A stretch of DNA of 64,000 nucleotides from Sphingomonas lenta. GTDB lineage: Bacteria > Pseudomonadota > Alphaproteobacteria > Sphingomonadales > Sphingomonadaceae. This document shows positions 55,334 through 62,675 of the stretch, piece after piece. Under the pieces are notes generated by a model, which saw only the letters and a list, made by a program, of their open reading frames with translations, was not told where the DNA came from and made no database searches. A program made the position numbers and the translations under genes. Where the stretch lies: the NCBI RefSeq assembly GCF_002288825.1, contig NZ_NSLI01000004.1, positions 308,501-372,500 on the forward strand, written 5' to 3'. Each line of letters starts with the position of its first letter. Position 1 is the first letter of the stretch.

Positions 55334-57601
55334 ATGGGTAAGACGGGTGGCGCCGCCGGCGTCAGGCGGATCGCGCTGATCGGGAATTTCCTGCCGCGCA
55401 AATGCGGGCTCGCGACCTTCACGACCGACGTCCACGCCGCGATGCGCGCCCGCTTTCCCGAGCTCGCCGTCGATGTCTACGCGATGGACGACCATCCCGG
55501 CCGCTACGACTATCCGCCCGAAGTTACGCACGCGATCGCCGAGGGCGATCCGTCGGCTTACGCGGAGGCCGCGCGGCGGATCGAGGCGTCGGGCGCCGAG
55601 GCGATCTGGGTCCAGCACGAATACGGCATCTTTGGCGGCCCAGCGGGCGAGCATCTGCTGACGCTGCTCGACCGCACGACGCTTCCCGTCGTCCTCGCGC
55701 TGCACACCGTCCTCGAACAGCCCAACGCCGACCAGCGTCGCGTCATGGAGGCGCTGCTGCGGCGCTCGGCGCGCGTGATCGTGATGGCGGAGCGGGGCGC
55801 CGAGATCTTGCAACGCGTGCACGGCACGGGTGCGGCGCAGATCGTCGTCATCCCGCACGGCGTGCCGGACCGGCCGCTGGTCGATCCCGATGCGATGAAG
55901 GACCGCTTCGGCTGGCGGGGCCGCGAGGTGGTGCTGACCTTCGGCCTGCTCTCGCCGGGCAAGGGCATCGAGACGATCATCGAGGCGCTGCCCCGCGTCG
56001 TGGAGCGCCACCCGGACCTGCTTTACGCGGTGCTGGGCGCGACGCACCCCAACCTCGTCGCGCACGAGGGCGAGGCGTATCGCGAGCGGTTGCAGGCGTT
56101 GACGGCGAAGCTCGGGGTCGAGCGGAACGTCCAGTTCGTCAACGCCTTTGTCGAGCATGACGAGCTGCTCGACTATCTGCAGGCGGCGGACATCTACGCG
56201 ACGCCCTATCTGAACCCGGCGCAGATCACGTCTGGCACGCTTTCCTACGCGGTGGGCGTGGGCAAGGCGGTAGTGTCGACGCCGTACGTCCACGCGTGCG
56301 AGATCCTGGCCGACGAGCATGGTGTGCTAGTGCCGTTCGGCGACGCGGGCGCGTTCGCCGAAGCGGTCGACCGACTGCTGTCCGACCCCGCCGAGCGCCG
56401 CGCCTTGTCCGAGCGCGCCTATGCGCGCGGGCGGACGATGATCTGGCCCAAGCTCGCCGAAGCGTCGATGCGCGAGATCAAGGCGGCAATCGCCTCGCGC
56501 CCTAGCCGGCTGGCGGCCCCCGCCGTCGCGCGTCCGCTCGCGCCCGACTTCTCGGCGGTGGAGCGGATGAGCGACGCGACGGGCATGCTCCAGCACGCCA
56601 TCTACGCCATCCCCGACCGCCGCCACGGTTACTGCATCGACGACAACGCCCGCGCGCTCATCCTGACGAGCCGCATGCCGGGCATGGACCCGGCGGTGCG
56701 CGACCGCTGGGCGACCGTGTACGCGTCGTTCGTGCAGTACGCTTGGAACCCGGACGCCAGGCGCTTCCGCAACTTCATGCGCTACGACCGGACTTGGTGC
56801 GAGGAGGTGGGGTCCGAGGACTCGAACGGTCGCACGCTATGGGCGCTGGGCGTCACCGTGCGCGACGCGGAGCTGGCGAAGCACCGCGAGTGGGCGCGCG
56901 CGATGTTCGACAGCACGGCGAGCCTCGCGCTCGAGCTGGGCAGCCCCCGCGCGCAAGCCTTCGTGATGCTGGGCGCGGCGGCGATGCTGCAGGCGAGCCC
57001 GGGGCACCGGCTCGCGACCGAGATCCTGCAGCGCTTCCCCGCGGAGCATATGGCGTTGCTGGAGGAGGCGCGGCGACCGGAGTGGAGCTGGTTCGAGATC
57101 GTGCTGGCGTACGACAACGCCCGCCTACCCGAGGCGCTGATCCGGGCGGGGCACGCGCTGGGCCGCGCCGACTACGTCGCGTGTGGGCTCGAGACGCTCC
57201 AGTGGATCATCGGGAAGCAGACGAGCCCGGAGGGCCGTTTCCGCGCGGTCGGGTCCGAGAGCTTCGGGCGCGCATACGCCGAGCCGCTGCCGTTCGACCA
57301 GCAGCCGTTGGAGGCGCAGGCGACGGTGGACGCGTGCGAGGCGGCGTGGGAGGCGACGGGCGACCGGCGCTGGATCGCGGAGGCGGAGCGCGCCTATCAC
57401 TGGTTCCTGGGCGCGAACGACTTAGGCCTGCCGCTCGCGTCCCCGAACGACGGCGGCTGCTTCGACGGGCTGATGCCGACGGGGCTCAACCGCAACCAGG
57501 GGGCGGAGTCGATCCTGGCGCTGCAACTGGCGAACTGCGCGATTTCGGAGCTTTCCAAGAAGACGGACGGCGTGGCAGAGAACCGGCGCGCCGCCGCGTA
57601 A
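55334..57601 (+). CDS. GT4 glycosyltransferase fused to an (alpha/alpha)6-barrel domain
   Basis: 755 residues. The N-terminal about 390 residues are a GT-B glycosyltransferase of the GT4 type: RIALIGNFLPRKCGLATFTTD, LTFGLLSPGKGIETIIEAL, and YLNPAQITSGTLSYAVGVGKAVVSTPY with E in HACEIL as the nucleotide-sugar contact. The C-terminal about 350 residues (from VERMSDATGMLQHAIYAIPD) look like an (alpha/alpha)6 toroid seen in GH- and mannose-acting enzymes. It has no signal peptide. The GH130 phosphorylase gene begins 30 bases later, so the two probably act on one mannose-like oligosaccharide. Confidence 0.85.
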   Translation: MGKTGGAAGVRRIALIGNFLPRKCGLATFTTDVHAAMRARFPELAVDVYAMDDHPGRYDYPPEVTHAIAEGDPSAYAEAARRIEASGAEAIWVQHEYGIFGGPAGEHLLTLLDRTTLPVVLALHTVLEQPNADQRRVMEALLRRSARVIVMAERGAEILQRVHGTGAAQIVVIPHGVPDRPLVDPDAMKDRFGWRGREVVLTFGLLSPGKGIETIIEALPRVVERHPDLLYAVLGATHPNLVAHEGEAYRERLQALTAKLGVERNVQFVNAFVEHDELLDYLQAADIYATPYLNPAQITSGTLSYAVGVGKAVVSTPYVHACEILADEHGVLVPFGDAGAFAEAVDRLLSDPAERRALSERAYARGRTMIWPKLAEASMREIKAAIASRPSRLAAPAVARPLAPDFSAVERMSDATGMLQHAIYAIPDRRHGYCIDDNARALILTSRMPGMDPAVRDRWATVYASFVQYAWNPDARRFRNFMRYDRTWCEEVGSEDSNGRTLWALGVTVRDAELAKHREWARAMFDSTASLALELGSPRAQAFVMLGAAAMLQASPGHRLATEILQRFPAEHMALLEEARRPEWSWFEIVLAYDNARLPEALIRAGHALGRADYVACGLETLQWIIGKQTSPEGRFRAVGSESFGRAYAEPLPFDQQPLEAQATVDACEAAWEATGDRRWIAEAERAYHWFLGANDLGLPLASPNDGGCFDGLMPTGLNRNQGAESILALQLANCAISELSKKTDGVAENRRAAA

Positions 57602-57631
57602 GAGCGGCGAACACCGGGGAGCTCGCATCCG

Positions 57632-58924
57632 ATGGAGTTGTTCAACCACCCGTTGCGGCTTCGCGCCGATCCGGCGCGCGTGGTGGTCCGGCCGTTCCAC
57701 ATCGCCTGGGCGCGCACCGGCAACGGCCCCAGCCGCACCGAGCGACTGGTGGGCGAGGTGCTCGCCATGTCGGAGGACGAGGCCGCGCAGGAGCTGGAGG
57801 ACGTGCTCCAGGATTTCGAGGCGCGGCACTGGCAGACCCGGCGCGTGTTCATGGGGCGCTACGACGAGATTGAGCGCCTGATGGAGCTCGACGGCGCGGC
57901 CATCCCGGACATCAAGCGGCAGCTGATCGGCGCCTATTTCTGCCAGGAATACAGCTACGCCGCCGCCGCCTTGATGAACCCCAGCGCGGTGCCGCATCCC
58001 GATCAGTCGGGCCTGGAGCCGGGCGCCACGCGCATCGTCATGTCGCTGCGCTCGGTCGGTGAGGGGCACATCTCGACGGTGGCGTTCCGCGAGGGGATCG
58101 TCACGCCGGCGTGCGAGCTGATCCTGTCGCCCGAGCCGCCCTTCGCCACCGCGCCCGACCTGGACGGCGACGGCTTGTGGGACGCCGCCGACCTGCCGCC
58201 CAGCGGGCCGGTGACGGTGCATCGCCACCGCGACTCCAACCTGTCGGGCACGGTGATTTTCCCCATCACCGACGCGCAGTCGCGCGGGCTGGAGGACCTG
58301 CGCCTCGTCCGCTTCGATCATGGCGGCCGCGACTTCGAATGGATCGGGACCTACACCGCCTATAACGGCTCGGCGATCCAATCGGAGCTGATGCGCACGC
58401 GCGACTTCCGGCGGTTCGACCTGGTGCCGATGACGGGCGCGGCGGCGCGCAACAAGGGCATGGCTCTGTTCCCGCGCCGGATCGGCGGCGAGTACATGAT
58501 GATCGGCCGGTCGGACGGCGAGAACCTGTTTCTGCTGCGGTCGGGCGACCTGACCCACTGGGACGATGGCGAGATGATCCTGCGGCCCGAGTACGGCTGG
58601 GAACTCGTCCAGATCGGTAATTGCGGACCGCCCATCGAATTGGACGAGGGCTGGCTGCTGCTGACGCACGGGGTCGGCGCAATGCGCAAATATTCGATCG
58701 GTGCGGTGCTGCTCGACAAGGATGACCCGTCGAAGGTGACCGGCCGCACCGCCGAGCCGCTGCTCGCCGCGAAGGACCAGGACCGCGAAGGTTACGTGCC
58801 CAACGTCGTCTACTCGTGCGGTGCGATCCGGCACGGGGACAAGCTGTTCCTGCCCTATGGCATCGCCGATTCGTCGGTGGGCTTCGCGTTCATGGGCATC
58901 AAGGATCTGCTGGGCCGAATGTAA
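57632..58924 (+). CDS. GH130-family glycoside phosphorylase/hydrolase
   Basis: 430 residues. Five-bladed propeller features of GH130: SLRSVGEGHISTVAFREGIV, FDHGGRDFEWIGTYTAYNG, ARNKGMALFPRRIGGEYMMIGR, PPIELDEGWLLLTHGVGAMR. Known members phosphorolyse or hydrolyse beta-mannosides (mannosyl-glucose, mannooligosaccharides). No signal peptide is seen, so it acts in the cytoplasm. Located right after the GT4 fusion, as a synthesis/turnover pair. Confidence 0.9.
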   Translation: MELFNHPLRLRADPARVVVRPFHIAWARTGNGPSRTERLVGEVLAMSEDEAAQELEDVLQDFEARHWQTRRVFMGRYDEIERLMELDGAAIPDIKRQLIGAYFCQEYSYAAAALMNPSAVPHPDQSGLEPGATRIVMSLRSVGEGHISTVAFREGIVTPACELILSPEPPFATAPDLDGDGLWDAADLPPSGPVTVHRHRDSNLSGTVIFPITDAQSRGLEDLRLVRFDHGGRDFEWIGTYTAYNGSAIQSELMRTRDFRRFDLVPMTGAAARNKGMALFPRRIGGEYMMIGRSDGENLFLLRSGDLTHWDDGEMILRPEYGWELVQIGNCGPPIELDEGWLLLTHGVGAMRKYSIGAVLLDKDDPSKVTGRTAEPLLAAKDQDREGYVPNVVYSCGAIRHGDKLFLPYGIADSSVGFAFMGIKDLLGRM

Positions 58925-59104
58925 GTCGATCAACTCCTTCGAGGCCTGCGGAGGGAACTTGGGTGTGCGTCGCTAACCTGGATGAGCAACGATTACGCCG
59001 TTTCAGCCGCGACTCGTCCCACTCGGTTACACATGTGACATTCAGGTGCGATTCAGCCTTGGATGCCGGAACGACCCTCCCCAAATCCCGTTCTGCGACT
59101 CCCC

Positions 59105-59809
59105 ATGACCGAACGTCAGACGCCACTCTTCCCTTGGACGCACGATGCGCAGCAGGATTTGGAACGCATGCTCCACGCCCATGTGGAGGCGGCGGGCTTC
59201 CCGTGCGTGGGCGCCAAGGCCGCGCTCGCCAAGGGCACGTTGGAGGTGTTGGGGGCGAGCCGGATCGACAGCGCCTGGGACGACCTGCGCATCCATGACG
59301 GCCTCCTGCGTTTCGCGGGCGAGTATCGCGCCGACCCGGCGCTGTTCCGCAGCTTCGCGGTGGTGTTCGAGGGGCCGGACGACCTAACTGAATTTCAGTT
59401 CGAACGCGCGCTGTGGGACCGCGTCCAGTCGCTGTCCGACAAGGATGTGTGGCGCGGCCAGAGCTATGACCGGCGCGTCAGCCCCGATCCGTCGAGCCCG
59501 CACTTCTCCTTGAGCTTCGGCGGGGAAGCGTTCTTCGTCGTCGGGCTGCACCCGAACGCCAGCCGTCCGGCGCGCCGCTTCGGCCGCCCGACGATGGTGT
59601 TCAACCTGCACGACCAGTTCGAGAAGCTGCGCGCGCAGGGCAAATATGAGGGCATGCGCGAGAAGATCATGGTGCGCGACGAGGCGCTGGCCGGGTCGCG
59701 CAACCCCATGCTCGCGCGCCACGGCGAGGCGAGCGAGGCGCGGCAGTATAGCGGCCGTGTTGTCGATACCGACTGGAGCGCGCCGTTCCGCTACTCGGGC
59801 GACGGCTGA
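59105..59809 (+). CDS. YqcI/YcgG-family heme-dependent protein (GntA-like)
   Basis: 234 residues from ATG 59105. The family signature GLHPNASRPARRFGRPTMVFNLHDQFEKLRAQGKY (cited in part) is present in the middle, with PFPC-like FPCVGAKAAL near the start. Members include the guanitoxin enzyme GntA, a heme-dependent guanidino-N-hydroxylase; most are uncharacterised. Therefore an oxidative N-functionalising role is possible but unproven. The stop abuts the GTG of the DUF1989 gene, so the pair is an operon. Confidence 0.82.
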   Translation: MTERQTPLFPWTHDAQQDLERMLHAHVEAAGFPCVGAKAALAKGTLEVLGASRIDSAWDDLRIHDGLLRFAGEYRADPALFRSFAVVFEGPDDLTEFQFERALWDRVQSLSDKDVWRGQSYDRRVSPDPSSPHFSLSFGGEAFFVVGLHPNASRPARRFGRPTMVFNLHDQFEKLRAQGKYEGMREKIMVRDEALAGSRNPMLARHGEASEARQYSGRVVDTDWSAPFRYSGDG

Positions 59810-60406
59810 GTGGGCGAGACGATCGAGATCCCGGAGCGCAGCGGCGTCGCGTTCCGCATGGCCGCGGGCGAGCTGCTGACCGTCATCGACCCGCGCGGCG
59901 AGCAGGTCGCCGATCTCCTGGCGTTCAACGCGCACGACGTGGACGAGGTGATCTCGTCGGGCCGCACGCTGGACTATGCGGAGACGATCCGGCTGACGAC
60001 GGGGCACAAGCTGTACTCGAACCGATCGAACGTGCTGCTGGAGATCGTCGAGGACGATGTCGGCGTGCACGATTTTCTGCTGACACCCTGCTCGTACGAT
60101 ACGTTCAAGCATTTCTACCCGCACCTACCGCCGCACCGCGGCTGCTTCGGCAACCTCGCGGCCGCGCTGGAGCCGTACGGCGTCACGCCCGACCGCATCC
60201 CCGTCGCGTTCAACTGCTTCATGAACGTGCCGGTGGATAGCGGGACGGGCAGGCTGAAGGTGCTGCCGCCCGTGTCCAAGGCGGGCGACCGGATCGTGTT
60301 CCGGGCGGCGATGGAAGTGGTGGTCGGGCTCACCGCCTGCTCCGCGCCGGACTCGAACGGGGGGACGTTCAAGCCGATCCACTATCGGGTGGATAGCCCC
60401 GCTTGA
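59810..60406 (+). CDS. DUF1989 (urea-carboxylase-associated) protein
   Basis: 198 residues from GTG 59810. Conserved parts: VIDPRGEQVADLLAFNAHD, LLTPCSYDTFKHFYP, HRGCFGNLAAALEPYG, FNCFMNVPVDSGTGRL and a C-terminal VVGLTACSAPDSNGG. Three cysteines and conserved His suggest a metal-dependent enzyme. Family members lie beside urea carboxylases and in guanidine or carboxyguanidine pathways; here no urea genes adjoin. Its pairing with a YcgG protein is the best clue. Confidence 0.85.
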   Translation: MGETIEIPERSGVAFRMAAGELLTVIDPRGEQVADLLAFNAHDVDEVISSGRTLDYAETIRLTTGHKLYSNRSNVLLEIVEDDVGVHDFLLTPCSYDTFKHFYPHLPPHRGCFGNLAAALEPYGVTPDRIPVAFNCFMNVPVDSGTGRLKVLPPVSKAGDRIVFRAAMEVVVGLTACSAPDSNGGTFKPIHYRVDSPA

Positions 60407-60414
60407 CCCCATCC

Positions 60415-60497
60415 TCGTCACCCCGGGCTTGACCCGGGGTCCCGCTTCCATTCTGACTCGGGATGAGCGGGAGCCTGGCTCGGGGCCAGGGTGACGA
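60415..60497. repeat. CCCCGGGCTTGACCCGGGG-type repeat (copy 6)
   Basis: gtcaccccgggcttgacccg and a right end gccagggtgac with gcgggagcctggctc between; a divergent copy of the CCCCGGAC family, just upstream of hom. Confidence 0.75.
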
Positions 60498-60514
60498 AGA
60501 GGGGTGGGCTATAC

Positions 60515-61804
60515 ATGACCGAACCGCTGCGCATCGCCTTGGCCGGGCTCGGCACCGTGGGGGCGGGCGTGGTCGCGCTGCTCGACGCCAACGCCGAGCT
60601 GATCACCCGGCGCGCGGGACGGACGATCCAGGTCGTCGCGGTCTCGGCGCGCGACCGTTTCAAGGATCGCGGCGTCGACCTCTCGCGCTTCGCCTGGGAA
60701 GACGACACGCGCCTGCTCGCCGAGCGTGAGGACGTGGATGTGGTGGTCGAGCTGGTCGGCGGGTCGGACGGGCCCGCGCTGGCGCTCGCGCGCGCGGCGT
60801 TCGGGCGAGGCAAGGGGCTCGTCACCGCCAACAAGGCGATGCTGGCGCATCACGGGCTGGAGCTCGCGGCGGCGGCGGAGCAGGCGGGCGCAGCGCTCAA
60901 GTTCGAGGCGGCGGTGGCGGGCGGCGTGCCCGTCATCAAGGGCCTGCGCGAAGGCGCGGCGGCGAACGAGTTGCGGCAGGTCTACGGGATCCTCAACGGC
61001 ACCTGCAACTTCATTCTGTCGAAGATGGAGACGGAAAGCCGCGGCTTCGACGATGTGCTGCACGAGGCGCAGGCGGCCGGATTCGCGGAAGCCGATCCCA
61101 GCTTCGACATCGACGGGGTGGACGCGGGTCATAAGCTCGCCATCCTGGCGAGCCTGGCGTTCGGGACGGCGCCGACCTTCGCGGCGGTCGAGATGACGGG
61201 CATACGCCACCTGCTCGCGGCCGACATCGCGGAAGCCGCGGCGTTGGGCTATCGCGTGCGGCTGCTGGGGCTTGCGGAGTCGGGCGTGTCCGGGCTGTTC
61301 CAGCGCGTCCACCCCTATCTCGTGCCGCTGAGCCATCCGCTCGCGCATGTGACGGGGCCGACCAACGCGGTGGTGGCGGAGGGTGACTTCGTCGGCCGCC
61401 TGCTGTTCCAGGGCGCGGGTGCCGGCGCAGGGCCGACGGCGAGCGCGGTGGTGGCGGACCTGATCGACATCGCGCGCGGGGTTACGGGGCCGCCGCTCGC
61501 CATGCCGTCTGACATGCTCGCGCGCGCCGACCGGGCCGATGCCGGCGATCGTCGCGGGCGCGCTTATTTGCGCTTCACCGTCGAGGATCGGGTGGGCGTG
61601 TTGGCCGAGATCGCGGCGGCGATGCGCGACGCGGGCGTGTCGATCGAGAGCCTGATCCAGCGCGGGTCGCACGCGGAAGGCGGCGTGCTCGTGGCGATCG
61701 TGACGCATGAAGGGCCGGAGCGCTGCGTCGCCCAGGCGCTGGAGCGCCTACGCGGCTCCCAGAGTTTGGTGGGCCAGCCGATGTGGATGCACATCCTCGA
61801 CTAG
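60515..61804 (+). CDS. hom: Homoserine dehydrogenase
   Basis: 429 residues from ATG 60515. NAD-binding motif IALAGLGTVGAGVVALLDAN, then VELVGG, NKAMLAHHG, GGVPVIKGLREG, NGTCNFIL, EADPSFDIDGVDAGHKLAILASLAFG (cited in part), and a C-terminal ACT domain (FTVEDRVGVLAEIAAAMRDAGVSIESLIQ, cited in part). Makes homoserine for Met/Thr/Ile; feeds the metC-type sulfur chemistry nearby. The ACT domain suggests threonine feedback. Confidence 0.96.
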   Translation: MTEPLRIALAGLGTVGAGVVALLDANAELITRRAGRTIQVVAVSARDRFKDRGVDLSRFAWEDDTRLLAEREDVDVVVELVGGSDGPALALARAAFGRGKGLVTANKAMLAHHGLELAAAAEQAGAALKFEAAVAGGVPVIKGLREGAAANELRQVYGILNGTCNFILSKMETESRGFDDVLHEAQAAGFAEADPSFDIDGVDAGHKLAILASLAFGTAPTFAAVEMTGIRHLLAADIAEAAALGYRVRLLGLAESGVSGLFQRVHPYLVPLSHPLAHVTGPTNAVVAEGDFVGRLLFQGAGAGAGPTASAVVADLIDIARGVTGPPLAMPSDMLARADRADAGDRRGRAYLRFTVEDRVGVLAEIAAAMRDAGVSIESLIQRGSHAEGGVLVAIVTHEGPERCVAQALERLRGSQSLVGQPMWMHILD

Positions 61805-62229
61805 GGCGTGAGCTTCCGTGCGGTGGGCTCGCTTAGATCGATGGGCACGCGCGGGCGCTTGTCGCGCTTGCGGGTGGCCCATTTCACCTCGTCGACGATC
61901 GCGGCGACCACCGGCATGATCGGCGGGCCGAAACCGACCTGGCAGCCTCCCTGCGTCGTGGCGCAGGGCGTGCCCTCCGCCGCGAGCGCGCCCGTGCCCG
62001 ACAGGTCGGGATTGGACGGGCGCGGGCGGTTGCCGACATATTCCTGCGGGTAGGGGATCGTCTGGTCGGGCAGGTCGGTCGCGCAGACGACGACGTCGCC
62101 TTCCTCACCCTCGGACACCTCGCGCGGTGCGCACTTCTGCGGCCCGACAGGCGCCAGGATAGAGAAGCGCTCGGGCGGGGGCGGGACGACGGGCGCCGCC
62201 GTCTGGGCCGCGAGGAGCAGAAGGAGCAT
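61801..62229 (-). CDS. Hypothetical exported protein
   Basis: 142 residues. A short hydrophobic start MLLLLLAAQTAAP serves as signal. The mature chain has three or four cysteines (KCAPREV, VVVCATDLP, TPCATTQGGC), suggesting disulfides, and is basic at the end. No family is recognised. Its stop overlaps the hom stop tail to tail (CTAG). Confidence 0.65.
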   Translation of the reverse strand: MLLLLLAAQTAAPVVPPPPERFSILAPVGPQKCAPREVSEGEEGDVVVCATDLPDQTIPYPQEYVGNRPRPSNPDLSGTGALAAEGTPCATTQGGCQVGFGPPIMPVVAAIVDEVKWATRKRDKRPRVPIDLSEPTARKLTP

Positions 62230-62242
62230 TGGGCGTCTCCGA

Positions 62243-62506
62243 TCAGCGGCGGGTAAGCGCGCGGACGAGGCCGCCGAGCCAGCCGACGCGCTCGGGCTCG
62301 GCGCGACGCTTACGCTTGGGCCGGGTGACGATGTCCTCCGAGTAGGACATGCCGGAACCCGGTACGCCCACCGTGCCGCGGACCCCGCGCTCCGAGACGT
62401 TCACCGTCGCGCCCGGCCGGCCGATGCTGGCGCTCACTCCCGTCTTGCTGAGGTTGAGGCGGAGGCCCGGCAGGATCCGGATCGATTTGTGGAAGCGGAA
62501 GCCCAT
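62243..62506 (-). CDS. DUF4236-family small protein
   Basis: 87 residues from ATG 62506. MGFRFHKSIRILPGLRLNLS, SKTGVSASIGRPGATVNV and a GMSYSE motif are the DUF4236 signature. The function of the family is unknown. The basic C-terminus (PKRKRRAEPERV) ends in a short hydrophobic helix. It precedes the 142-aa gene by 13 bases. Confidence 0.85.
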   Translation of the reverse strand: MGFRFHKSIRILPGLRLNLSKTGVSASIGRPGATVNVSERGVRGTVGVPGSGMSYSEDIVTRPKRKRRAEPERVGWLGGLVRALTRR

Positions 62507-62568
62507 GCGGCTCTCCTCGGGTGCGTAAGGGCGACCGTGCGCCAACGGGAGTCGGGCGTCAACAAGCG

Positions 62569-62601
62569 AAGGGCCGCCGCTCGGATGGAGCGACGGCCCT
62601 T
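62569..62601 (-). terminator. Hairpin downstream of degP
   Basis: AAGGGCCGcCGCTC/GAGCGaCGGCCCTT, 13-14 bp with one mismatch, about 75 bases past the degP stop and without a long T-run. Confidence 0.55.
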
Positions 62602-62619
62602 GCTAGCGGTAGGGGCCGG

Positions 62620-62643
62620 CGCGGGAGCAAGTCCCGCGTCGTC
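62620..62643. repeat. GCGGGAGCAAGTCCCGC hairpin repeat, copy 2
   Basis: Same core as 36331-36356, followed by further short GC-rich palindromes (tagcccgggggcta). Between degP and DUF4236. Confidence 0.7.
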
Positions 62644-62675
62644 GGTCATAGCCCGGGGGCTATGCCGGCCGGCCG

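Noticed and set aside
58925..59104. Possible general-stress (EcfG-type) promoter before the YcgG gene: GGAAC at about 58956
   Set aside because: No CGTT-like -10 block at 16-17 bases downstream.
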